DNA of 64,000 nt from Escherichia marmotae (GTDB taxonomy: Bacteria > Pseudomonadota > Gammaproteobacteria > Enterobacterales > Enterobacteriaceae), in contig NZ_CP025979.1 of the NCBI RefSeq assembly GCF_002900365.1, positions 3,038,001 to 3,102,000 on the forward strand, given 5' to 3'. Below, in pieces: positions 26,833 through 34,935 of this stretch. Both the position numbers and the translations under genes were made by a program. The notes below the pieces were generated by a model that was not told where the DNA came from, did no database searches, and was given only the letters and a program-made list of their open reading frames with translations. How positions within the stretch are numbered: the stretch's first letter is position 1; every line of letters starts with the position of its first letter.

Positions 26833-26852
26833 TGAGACTGCGCAATTAGCCG

Positions 26853-28175
26853 TTATCTGTCGAACAGATAATGATTTACCAGGTTTTCCAACTGCTCCTG
26901 GCGTCCACTCTGATGCACCGGAGCCAGATTATGTTCCTGAGCATATTTTGCTAAATCCACCAGTGACATTTGGCCTTTCAGGATTTGCTGACCCAGTTCG
27001 CTATTCCAACCGGAATAACGTTGCGCTACGCGTTTATCCAATTCGCCGTCTTCAATCATGCGTGCTGCAATTTTCAATGCCAACGCCATCGTATCCATCG
27101 CCCCAATATGACCGTAGAACAGATCATACTTATCAGTACTCTGACGACGTACTTTGGCATCAAAGTTCAGACCGCCGGTCGTGAAACCGCCTGCTTTAAG
27201 GATTTCATACATTACCAGCGCGTTCTCTTCCACACTGTTCGGGAACTGGTCAGTATCCCAGCCAAGCTGCGCTTCGCCGCGGTTAGCATCGACTGAGCCG
27301 AACAGACCAAGCGCAATGGCGGTGGCAATTTCATGGTGGAAAGAGTGACCCGCCAGCGTCGCGTGGTTAGCTTCAATATTCAGTTTAATTTCTTTTTCGA
27401 GACCAAACTGTTTCAGGAAGCCATAGACCGTCGCGGCATCGTAGTCATATTGATGTTTAGTCGGCTCTTGCGGTTTCGGTTCGATAAGTAATGTGCCCTG
27501 GAAGCCTATTTTATGTTTATGTTCAACAACCATCTGCATAAAGCGACCAAGCTGTTCACGTTCCTGACGCAGGTCAGTATTCAGTAAAGTTTCATAACCT
27601 TCACGACCGCCCCACAATACATAGTTTTCACCGCCCAACTTATGCGTCGCTTCCATCGCGGTAACAACCTGAGTTGCCGCCCAGCTAAAGACTTCGGGAT
27701 CTGGATTCGTCGCCGCGCCCGCGCCATAGCGAGGATGAGTAAAGCAGTTAGCGGTTCCCCACAACAATTTCACACCGCTCTCTTCTTGTTTGCCAGCCAG
27801 CACATCAACCATTTGCGCAAAGTTATTGATGTACTCTTTTAACGACGCGCCTTCCGGAGAAACATCCACGTCATGGAAGCAATAAAATGGCACATGTAAT
27901 TTGTGGAAGAACTCGAATGCGACATCAGCTTTATGCTTCGCCAGTGCCAATGCCTCGCCAGGTTGCTGCCACGGACGGTTAAACGCGCCTACACCAAACA
28001 TATCCGCTCCGTTCCAGCAGAAGGTATGCCAGTAGCAGGCGGCAAAACGCAAGTGGTCTTCCATACGCTTGCCCAGCACCAGTTCGTCGGGGTTGTAATG
28101 ACGGAATGCTAACGGGTTAGAGGATTTTGGACCTTCGTAACGAACGCGATCGAGCTGGTCAAAATAGGCTTGCAT
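26853..28175 (-). CDS. xylA: XylA, D-xylose isomerase
   Basis: Converts D-xylose to D-xylulose, the first step of xylose catabolism. The start at MQAYFDQLD gives 440 residues as in K-12; four upstream in-frame codons include the GGAG ribosome-binding site. The catalytic histidine is in FHDVDVSPEG near 101-110, and the metal ligands are in LLIEPKPQEPTKHQYD and LNIEANHA. It is a class II TIM-barrel isomerase and appears intact. It diverges from xylFGH across a XylR/CRP-controlled region. Confidence 0.98.
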   Translation of the reverse strand: MQAYFDQLDRVRYEGPKSSNPLAFRHYNPDELVLGKRMEDHLRFAACYWHTFCWNGADMFGVGAFNRPWQQPGEALALAKHKADVAFEFFHKLHVPFYCFHDVDVSPEGASLKEYINNFAQMVDVLAGKQEESGVKLLWGTANCFTHPRYGAGAATNPDPEVFSWAATQVVTAMEATHKLGGENYVLWGGREGYETLLNTDLRQEREQLGRFMQMVVEHKHKIGFQGTLLIEPKPQEPTKHQYDYDAATVYGFLKQFGLEKEIKLNIEANHATLAGHSFHHEIATAIALGLFGSVDANRGEAQLGWDTDQFPNSVEENALVMYEILKAGGFTTGGLNFDAKVRRQSTDKYDLFYGHIGAMDTMALALKIAARMIEDGELDKRVAQRYSGWNSELGQQILKGQMSLVDLAKYAQEHNLAPVHQSGRQEQLENLVNHYLFDR

Positions 28176-28541
28176 AATGAACTCCATAATCAGGTAATGC
28201 CGCGTGTGATGGTTGATGTCGTAATATTGGGCACTCCCTTTCAGTTGCTCAATTATGTTATTTCACACTGCTATTGAGATAATTCACAAGTGTGCGCTAG
28301 CTCGCAAAATAATATGGAATTATGAAACTGGGTAATTCCTCGAAGAGAAAAATGCAACAAGTACAATTAAGCAACAAAAGTAAGATCTCTGTCATAAATC
28401 AAGAAATAAACCAAAAATCGTAATCGAAAGATAAAAATCTGTAATTGTTTTCCCCTGTTTAGTTGCTAAAAATTGATTACGTTTATCGCGGTGATTGTTA
28501 CTTATTAAAGCTGTCCTCTAACAAAAGAAGGCCTCTACACC
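28176..28541. promoter_or_regulatory. xylA/xylF divergent control region
   Basis: This 366-base gap matches the known K-12 xylose control region. It includes GAGATAATTCACAAGTGTGCG near 28275, the start of the xylA-side XylR site, and GTTGCTAAAAATTG with TTTATCGCGGTG near 28462, the xylF-side region. In E. coli XylR with xylose activates both promoters, and a central CRP site gives glucose repression. Exact site limits are from memory of K-12, not computed. Confidence 0.75.
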
Positions 28542-29534
28542 ATGAAAATAAAGAATATTTTACTCACCCTTTGCACCTCACTCCTGCTTACAAACGTCGC
28601 GGCGCACGCCAAAGAAGTCAAAATAGGAATGGCAATTGATGATCTCCGTCTTGAGCGCTGGCAAAAAGATCGTGATATCTTTGTGAAAAAAGCGGAATCT
28701 CTCGGTGCGAAAGTATTCGTGCAATCTGCAAATGGCAATGAAGAAACCCAAATGTCGCAGATTGAAAACATGATTAACCGGGGCGTCGATGTTCTCGTCA
28801 TTATTCCATATAACGGTCAGGTATTAAGTAACGTTGTAAAAGAAGCCAAACAAGAGGGTATTAAAGTATTAGCTTACGATCGCATGATTAACGACGCGGA
28901 TATCGATTTTTATATTTCTTTCGATAACGAAAAAGTCGGTGAACTGCAAGCAAAAGCCCTGGTCGATATCGTCCCGCAAGGAAATTATTTCCTAATGGGC
29001 GGCTCCCCGGTCGATAACAACGCCAAACTGTTCCGCGCCGGGCAAATGAAAGTATTAAAACCCTATGTTGATTCAGGAAAAATTAAAGTCGTTGGCGACC
29101 AATGGGTTGATGGCTGGTTACCAGAAAATGCGCTAAAAATTATGGAAAACGCGCTGACAGCTAACAATAACAAAATTGATGCAGTTGTCGCTTCAAACGA
29201 TGCTACCGCCGGTGGGGCAATTCAGGCATTAAGCGCGCAAGGTTTATCAGGGAAAGTGGCTATTTCCGGCCAGGATGCGGATCTCGCGGGAGTTAAACGT
29301 ATTGCCGCGGGAACGCAAACCATGACGGTGTATAAACCTATTACTTTGTTGGCAAATATCGCGGCAGAAATTGCCGTTGAGTTGGGCAATGGTCAGGAAC
29401 CGAAAGCAGATACTACGTTAAATAATGGCTTGAAAGATGTTCCATCCCGCCTGCTGACACCTATCGATGTGAATAAAAACAACATCAAGGATACGGTAAT
29501 TAAAGACGGATTCCACAAAGAGAGCGAGCTTTAA
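28542..29534 (+). CDS. xylF: XylF, periplasmic D-xylose-binding protein
   Basis: High-affinity xylose receptor, 330 residues. The Sec signal peptide is about 23 residues, ending AAHA before KEVKIGMAID. The mature protein is a periplasmic-binding-protein type 1 fold; the first lobe includes VDVLVIIPYNGQ and the second VVASNDATAGGAI. It is the first gene of xylFGH and the most abundant product. The 78-base gap to xylG contains a GC-rich hairpin that could protect the xylF mRNA. Confidence 0.97.
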   Translation: MKIKNILLTLCTSLLLTNVAAHAKEVKIGMAIDDLRLERWQKDRDIFVKKAESLGAKVFVQSANGNEETQMSQIENMINRGVDVLVIIPYNGQVLSNVVKEAKQEGIKVLAYDRMINDADIDFYISFDNEKVGELQAKALVDIVPQGNYFLMGGSPVDNNAKLFRAGQMKVLKPYVDSGKIKVVGDQWVDGWLPENALKIMENALTANNNKIDAVVASNDATAGGAIQALSAQGLSGKVAISGQDADLAGVKRIAAGTQTMTVYKPITLLANIAAEIAVELGNGQEPKADTTLNNGLKDVPSRLLTPIDVNKNNIKDTVIKDGFHKESEL

Positions 29535-29543
29535 GCGTTACCT

Positions 29544-29562
29544 CCCCGGCGCTGGCCGGGGG
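29544..29562 (+). promoter_or_regulatory. Hairpin after xylF
   Basis: CCCCGGC (29544-29550) pairs with GCCGGGG (29555-29561) around the loop GCTG, ten bases after the xylF stop. There is no strong T run, so it is more likely an mRNA-stabilising or attenuating hairpin than a full terminator. Confidence 0.6.
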
Positions 29563-29612
29563 TGTGATTTCTCTCCATGCCGCGTGAATTGATTGGTTTA
29601 GGTGGAGTCGTT

Positions 29613-31154
29613 ATGTCTTATCTACTTGAAATGAAGAACATTACCAAAACCTTTGGCACGGTGAAGGCAATTGATAACGTCAGTTTGCGGTTGAGCGTTG
29701 GCGAAATCGTCTCACTCTGTGGTGAGAACGGTTCGGGTAAATCAACATTAATGAAAGTGCTGTGCGGAATTTATCCTTTTGGTAGTTATGAAGGTGAAAT
29801 TATTTTTGCAGGTGAAGTAATCCAGGCGAGCCATATTCGCGATACCGAACAAAAAGGTATCGCCATCATTCACCAGGAATTAGCGCTGGTGAAAGAATTG
29901 ACCGTGCTGGAAAATATCTTTCTGGGCAATGAAATAACCCATAATGGTATTATGGATTATGACCTGATGACGCTACGCTGCCAGAAGCTATTAGCACAAG
30001 TCAGTTTATCCATTTCACCAGATACCCGCGTTGGCGACTTAGGGCTTGGGCAACAACAACTGGTTGAAATTGCCAAGGCGCTAAATAAACAGGTACGTTT
30101 GTTAATTCTCGATGAACCGACAGCCTCATTAACCGAGCTGGAAACTACGGTTTTACTGGATATTATTCGCGATCTGCAACAACACGGCATAGCCTGCATC
30201 TATATCTCGCACAAACTCAACGAAGTCAAAGCAATTTCCGACACGATTTGCGTTATTCGCGATGGTCTGCATATAGGAACCCGCGATGCAACCGGAATGA
30301 GCGAAGACGATATTATCACTATGATGGTAGGGCGAGAATTAACAGCACTTTACCCTAACGAACCACATACCACTGGTGATGAAATATTACGCATTGAGCA
30401 CTTGACGGCATGGCATCCGGTTAATCGTCATATTAAACGGGTTAACGATGTTTCTTTTTCTCTGAAACGCGGTGAAATACTGGGTATTACAGGGTTAGTC
30501 GGCGCCGGGCGCACCGAGACCATCCAATGTCTGTTTGGCGTCTGGCCCGGACAGTGGGAAGGGAAAATATTTATCGATGGTGAACAGGTAGATATTCGTA
30601 ATTGCCAACAAGCCATCGCTCAGGGTATTGCGATGGTGCCGGAAGACAGAAAGCGCGATGGCATCGTTCCGGTAATGGCAGTTGGCAAAAATATTACCCT
30701 CGCCGCACTCAACAAATTTACCAGTGGTATTAGCCAACTTGATGATGCTGCAGAACAAAAATGCATTCTGGAATCAATCCAGCAACTCAAAGTGAAAACG
30801 TCGTCACCGGAACTTGCTATTGGACGTTTGAGCGGCGGCAATCAACAAAAAGCGATCCTCGCACGCTGTCTGTTGCTCAACCCGCGTATTCTCATTCTTG
30901 ATGAACCCACCAGGGGTATCGATATTGGCGCGAAATACGAGATCTACAAATTAATTAACCAACTCGTCCAGCAAGGCATCGCCGTTATTGTCATCTCTTC
31001 TGAATTACCTGAAGTGCTTGGTCTTAGCGATCGTGTACTGGTGATGCATGAAGGAAAATTAAAAGCCAACCTGATAAATCATAACCTGACTCAGGAGCAG
31101 GTGATGGAAGCCGCATTGAGGAGCGAACATCATGTCGAAAAGCAATCCGTCTGA
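29613..31154 (+). CDS. xylG: XylG, xylose ABC transporter ATPase (two ABC domains)
   Basis: Energises xylose import. The start MSYLLEMKNITK gives 513 residues, as in K-12; 12 more in-frame codons upstream are ignored. It has two fused ATPase domains of the sugar CUT2 type. The first has Walker A GENGSGKS near residue 38, signature LGLGQQQLVEIAKAL and Walker B LLILDEPTASL. The second has a degenerate Walker A GLVGAGRTE, signature LSGGNQQKAILAR and Walker B ILILDEPTRGID. Its end overlaps the xylH start by 23 bases, suggesting coupling. Confidence 0.96.
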   Translation: MSYLLEMKNITKTFGTVKAIDNVSLRLSVGEIVSLCGENGSGKSTLMKVLCGIYPFGSYEGEIIFAGEVIQASHIRDTEQKGIAIIHQELALVKELTVLENIFLGNEITHNGIMDYDLMTLRCQKLLAQVSLSISPDTRVGDLGLGQQQLVEIAKALNKQVRLLILDEPTASLTELETTVLLDIIRDLQQHGIACIYISHKLNEVKAISDTICVIRDGLHIGTRDATGMSEDDIITMMVGRELTALYPNEPHTTGDEILRIEHLTAWHPVNRHIKRVNDVSFSLKRGEILGITGLVGAGRTETIQCLFGVWPGQWEGKIFIDGEQVDIRNCQQAIAQGIAMVPEDRKRDGIVPVMAVGKNITLAALNKFTSGISQLDDAAEQKCILESIQQLKVKTSSPELAIGRLSGGNQQKAILARCLLLNPRILILDEPTRGIDIGAKYEIYKLINQLVQQGIAVIVISSELPEVLGLSDRVLVMHEGKLKANLINHNLTQEQVMEAALRSEHHVEKQSV

Positions 31155-32313
31155 AGTGAAATTAGCCGTACCGACATCCGGTGGCTTCTCTGTGCTGAAA
31201 TCACTGAATTTACAAGTCTTCGTGATGATTGCTGCAATCATCGCCATCATGCTGTTCTTTACCTGGACTACTGACGGTGCCTATTTAAGCGCCCGTAACG
31301 TATCCAACTTGCTCCGTCAGACCGCGATTACTGGCATCCTCGCAGTAGGGATGGTGTTCGTCATTATTTCCGCTGAAATCGACCTCTCGGTCGGTTCCAT
31401 GATGGGGTTGCTAGGTGGCGTCGCCGCTATCTGTGACGTCTGGTTAGGCTGGCCGCTGCCACTCACCATCATTGTTACGTTAGTACTGGGGCTGCTTCTC
31501 GGTGCCTGGAATGGTTGGTGGGTAGCTTATCGCAAAGTACCTTCTTTTATTGTCACCCTGGCGGGCATGTTGACATTTCGCGGCATCCTTATTGGCATCA
31601 CCAATGGTACGACCGTTTCACCCACCAGCGCCGCGATGTCACAAATTGGGCAAAGCTATCTACCAGCCAGCACCGGTTTCATCATCGGCGCGCTTGGCTT
31701 AATGGCTTTTGTCGGCTGGCAGTGGCGCGGAAGAATGCGCCGTCAGGCTTTGGGTTTGCAGTCCCCGGCATCTACAGCAGTAGTCGGTCGCCAGGCATTA
31801 ACCGCCATTATCGTTTTAGGTGCAATCTGGCTGCTGAATGATTACCGTGGCGTTCCCACACCTGTTCTGCTGCTGACGTTGCTGTTGCTCGGAGGAATGT
31901 TTATGGCAACACGAACAGCTTTTGGGAGACGCATTTACGCTATCGGTGGCAATCTGGAAGCCGCGCGACTCTCTGGAATTAACGTTGAACGCACCAAACT
32001 TGCCGTATTTGCTATCAACGGTTTGATGGTGGCCATCGCCGGGTTAATTCTTAGTTCGCGGCTTGGCGCTGGTTCACCTTCTGCGGGTAATATCGCTGAG
32101 CTGGACGCGATTGCAGCCTGCGTGATTGGCGGTACTAGTCTGGCAGGTGGTGTGGGGAGTGTTGCCGGAGCAGTAATGGGGGCATTCATCATGGCTTCAC
32201 TGGATAACGGTATGAGTATGATGGATGTACCAACCTTCTGGCAGTATATCGTCAAAGGTGCGATTCTGTTGCTGGCAGTATGGATGGACTCCGCAACCAA
32301 ACGCCGTTCCTGA
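31132..32313 (+). CDS. xylH: XylH, xylose ABC transporter permease
   Basis: Inner-membrane permease of the CUT2 family, 393 residues, with about ten hydrophobic helices; works as a homodimer with XylG and XylF. The conserved IDLSVGSMMGL and the C-terminal CVIGGTSLAGGVGSVAGAVM are family hallmarks. It begins inside the xylG coding region. A short hairpin with T tract follows before xylR. Confidence 0.96.
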   Translation: MSKSNPSEVKLAVPTSGGFSVLKSLNLQVFVMIAAIIAIMLFFTWTTDGAYLSARNVSNLLRQTAITGILAVGMVFVIISAEIDLSVGSMMGLLGGVAAICDVWLGWPLPLTIIVTLVLGLLLGAWNGWWVAYRKVPSFIVTLAGMLTFRGILIGITNGTTVSPTSAAMSQIGQSYLPASTGFIIGALGLMAFVGWQWRGRMRRQALGLQSPASTAVVGRQALTAIIVLGAIWLLNDYRGVPTPVLLLTLLLLGGMFMATRTAFGRRIYAIGGNLEAARLSGINVERTKLAVFAINGLMVAIAGLILSSRLGAGSPSAGNIAELDAIAACVIGGTSLAGGVGSVAGAVMGAFIMASLDNGMSMMDVPTFWQYIVKGAILLLAVWMDSATKRRS

Positions 32314-32332
32314 TTTTGATAAAAATTTTCTC

Positions 32333-32364
32333 AAAGCCGGTAACTTATTGCCGGTTTTGAGTTT
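32333..32364 (+). terminator. Terminator-like hairpin between xylH and xylR
   Basis: AAAGCCGGTAA and TTGCCGGTTTT form a stem around CTTA, followed by GAGTTTTTTG. In K-12 xylR has its own weak promoter, and some transcripts read through from xylFGH. Confidence 0.75.
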
Positions 32365-32391
32365 TTTGCATGATTCAGCAGGAAAAGAACC

Positions 32392-33570
32392 ATGTTTACT
32401 AAACGTCACCGCATCACATTACTGTTCAATGCTAATAAAGCCTATGATCGTCAGGTAGTAGAAGGCGTAGGGGAATATTTACAGGCGTCACAATCGGAAT
32501 GGGATATTTTCATTGAAGAAGATTTCCGCGCCCGCATTGACAAAATCAAGGACTGGTTAGGAGATGGCGTCATAGCCGACTTCGATGATACACAAATCGA
32601 GCAGGCGCTGGCTGATGTCGACGTCCCTATTGTCGGAGTTGGTGGTTCGTATCACCTGGCAGAAAGTTACCCACCCGTACATTACATTGCCACCGATAAC
32701 TATGCGCTGGTTGAAAGCGCATTTTTGCATTTAAAAGAGAAAGGCGTTAACCGCTTTGCTTTTTACGGTTTGCCGGAATCTAGCGGCAAACGTTGGGCAG
32801 CCGAACGCGAATATGCGTTTCGCCAGCTTGTTGCTGAGGAAAAGTACCGCGGAGTCGTTTATCAGGGGCTGGAAACCGCGCCAGAGAACTGGCAGCACGC
32901 GCAAAACCGACTGGCCGACTGGCTACAAACGCTACCACCGCAAACAGGGATTATTGCCGTCACTGACGCCAGAGCGCGGCATATTCTGCAAGTATGCGAG
33001 CATTTGCATATTCCCGTACCGGAAAAATTATGCGTGATTGGCATCGATAACGAAGAACTGACCCGTTATCTTTCGCGTGTCGCCCTCTCTTCTGTCGCCC
33101 AGGGCGCGCGGCAAATGGGCTATCAGGCGGCAAAACTTCTGCATCGGTTATTAGATAAAGAAAAGATGCCGTTGCAGCGGATTCTGGTTCCGCCTGTACG
33201 CGTTATTGAACGGCGCTCTACGGATTACCGTTCGCTGACCGACCCCGCTGTTATTCAGGCCATGCATTACATCCGCAATCACGCCTGCAAAGGCATAAAA
33301 GTGGATCAGGTACTCGATGCAGTTGGCATATCGCGCTCCAATCTTGAGAAGCGTTTTAAAGAAGAGGTGGGTGAAACCATTCACGCCATGATTCATGCCG
33401 AGAAGCTGGAGAAAGCGCGCAGCCTGCTGATTTCTACTACCTTGTCGATCAACGAGATATCGCAAATGTGCGGTTATCCATCGCTGCAATATTTCTACTC
33501 TGTATTTAAAAAAGCGTATGACACGACGCCTAAAGAGTATCGCGATGTAAATAGCGAGGTAATGCTGTAG
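32392..33570 (+). CDS. xylR: XylR, xylose-responsive activator (AraC family)
   Basis: Transcription activator of xylAB and xylFGH, 392 residues. Residues 1-270 form a LacI-type periplasmic-binding-like domain that senses xylose, beginning RHRITLLFNANKAYDRQVVE. Residues 285-385 form the AraC-type double helix-turn-helix, with VDQVLDAVGISRSNLEKRFK and INEISQMCGYPSLQYFYSVF. It is complete and lies directly after xylFGH in the same direction. Confidence 0.97.
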   Translation: MFTKRHRITLLFNANKAYDRQVVEGVGEYLQASQSEWDIFIEEDFRARIDKIKDWLGDGVIADFDDTQIEQALADVDVPIVGVGGSYHLAESYPPVHYIATDNYALVESAFLHLKEKGVNRFAFYGLPESSGKRWAAEREYAFRQLVAEEKYRGVVYQGLETAPENWQHAQNRLADWLQTLPPQTGIIAVTDARARHILQVCEHLHIPVPEKLCVIGIDNEELTRYLSRVALSSVAQGARQMGYQAAKLLHRLLDKEKMPLQRILVPPVRVIERRSTDYRSLTDPAVIQAMHYIRNHACKGIKVDQVLDAVGISRSNLEKRFKEEVGETIHAMIHAEKLEKARSLLISTTLSINEISQMCGYPSLQYFYSVFKKAYDTTPKEYRDVNSEVML

Positions 33571-33652
33571 CGAGAGTGAAAAAGCGGTCAGGCATCATGA
33601 GAAGCGTTAACGTCGCATCAGGCAATGTTGCACAGCCACCTGACGCAGAGCA

Positions 33653-33690
33653 AAAGCCTTATCCGACCAACAAGTCGGATAAGGCTGAAA
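33653..33690. terminator. Bidirectional terminator/REP-like hairpin between xylR and bax
   Basis: AGCCTTATCCGAC (33656-33668) pairs perfectly with GTCGGATAAGGCT (33674-33686). The preceding 33600-33650 has GTCGCATCAGGC and CACCTGACGC, resembling a REP unit. It lies between converging genes. Confidence 0.75.
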
Positions 33691-33699
33691 GGAATGCAA

Positions 33700-34524
33700 T
33701 TACATATGTGCGGCGATTAACCGCTGGTTATCCTGGTACATCGCGAACAGGTAGTTGTTATAACTCTGCCCTTTCGTTGAATAACCTTTCAGCTTATGAA
33801 TCATCGCTGTAGCGGTAACTTCCTGATCCGCTTTACGCAATTGCGCGCGCGATTTACGGAACGAAGCGTAAGCCGGGTGCGTATTCAGGTTAGTGACATA
33901 GGCGCTCACCGATTCTTTGACAGAACTAAATTGTGAGTATCCCTTCACTTTACCCGGTGCATTGGTGCAACGCCCTTTCATGCATTTCATGCCGAACAGG
34001 TTGTTGTTGCTACGCGCCAGTTTTGACGTACCCCAACCGCTTTCTGCCGCAGCCATCGTCGCCACCATGCTGGTAGGAATAATATCTACACGTTCAAGCA
34101 GCGTATTCCACGGGATTTTTCGCGTATTACCAGACCACTTCACCTTGTAGCGTTTGGCGATATCTTGCAAACGCGCACGCTCTGCAGGTGACCATTGTCC
34201 CTGGTATTGTTTTGAAATCAGCCAGTTACGTTCCGCCGTAATGGCAGCATTTTGGCTGGTAATATAGGGCATCACGGTCCGGAGAAACGCTTTTTTTCTT
34301 GGTGTTCCGGAAGGGTATTTTCGCAAATCAGGAAGTGAACTGCTCTTTGCACTATTGCGAGAATACTCTTGTTTACTGCTTACCTGTTTATTACTAGCTT
34401 TAGTTAAATGGGACTTCTGACTCGCTGTTGTTGTATGCGTCTTCGCTAACACCTCACTCGAAAACACCAGAGTGAGTAACATAAGAATCATCGCCCCATA
34501 TCGTCGTATGGGAGTCAAAATCAT
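33700..34524 (-). CDS. bax: Bax, glucosaminidase-domain protein
   Basis: A 274-residue exported protein with a FlgJ/LytG-type glucosaminidase domain. A signal peptide spans about residues 1-27 (FSSEVLA), followed by a Ser/Lys/Thr-rich linker (residues 28-75). The catalytic region MVATMAAAESGWGTSKLARS holds the glutamate of the family. It is annotated in E. coli as a putative peptidoglycan hydrolase; its cellular role is poorly defined. It is divergent from malS. Confidence 0.92.
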   Translation of the reverse strand: MILTPIRRYGAMILMLLTLVFSSEVLAKTHTTTASQKSHLTKASNKQVSSKQEYSRNSAKSSSLPDLRKYPSGTPRKKAFLRTVMPYITSQNAAITAERNWLISKQYQGQWSPAERARLQDIAKRYKVKWSGNTRKIPWNTLLERVDIIPTSMVATMAAAESGWGTSKLARSNNNLFGMKCMKGRCTNAPGKVKGYSQFSSVKESVSAYVTNLNTHPAYASFRKSRAQLRKADQEVTATAMIHKLKGYSTKGQSYNNYLFAMYQDNQRLIAAHM

Positions 34525-34935
34525 CAGGTCTCCTGATCGGATTTAATCATTCAAACACCTTATACTCGTCATAGTTCAAGTTGCATGTACTGCGCAAACG
34601 CTGTTCAAAACACCCTCGGTGTTTTGTCCTGCAACTCGAATTATTTAGAGCAATATTTTTCCCAAATTTGAGAGTTGAATCTCAAATCATATCAAAAATA
34701 GCGGCCAAGAGCACCCCAAGGAATAGTCCAAATCTGAAACTATGTCACGCGGTAATGGTTCAGATTGGTGCTAAATCGCAGAAAATGTGGGGGTTATCGC
34801 AAAAAATAAGCTTAAATCTCAGGTGAAATACTCCCCCTTTCGTCTCATCCTGGCGCAATCCTCATCAGGGAGGAGTTTTACCAGTATTATCACTGGCAAA
34901 CTGGTGAAATTCGCAGCAACAAGGACTCATCCGTT
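34525..34935. promoter_or_regulatory. bax-malS intergenic region with palindrome and MalT-like boxes
   Basis: Two structures are visible. A dispersed-repeat-like palindrome spans 34573-34642: outer arms AGTTCAAGTTGCA and TGCAACTCGAATT, inner stem CAAAACACC/GGTGTTTTG. Near malS, several MalT-box-like sequences occur: CTCATCC at 34844, ATCCTCATC at 34858 and GGGAGGAG at 34868. These fit the known MalT dependence of malS. The middle (34690-34830) shows nothing recognisable. Confidence 0.6.
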
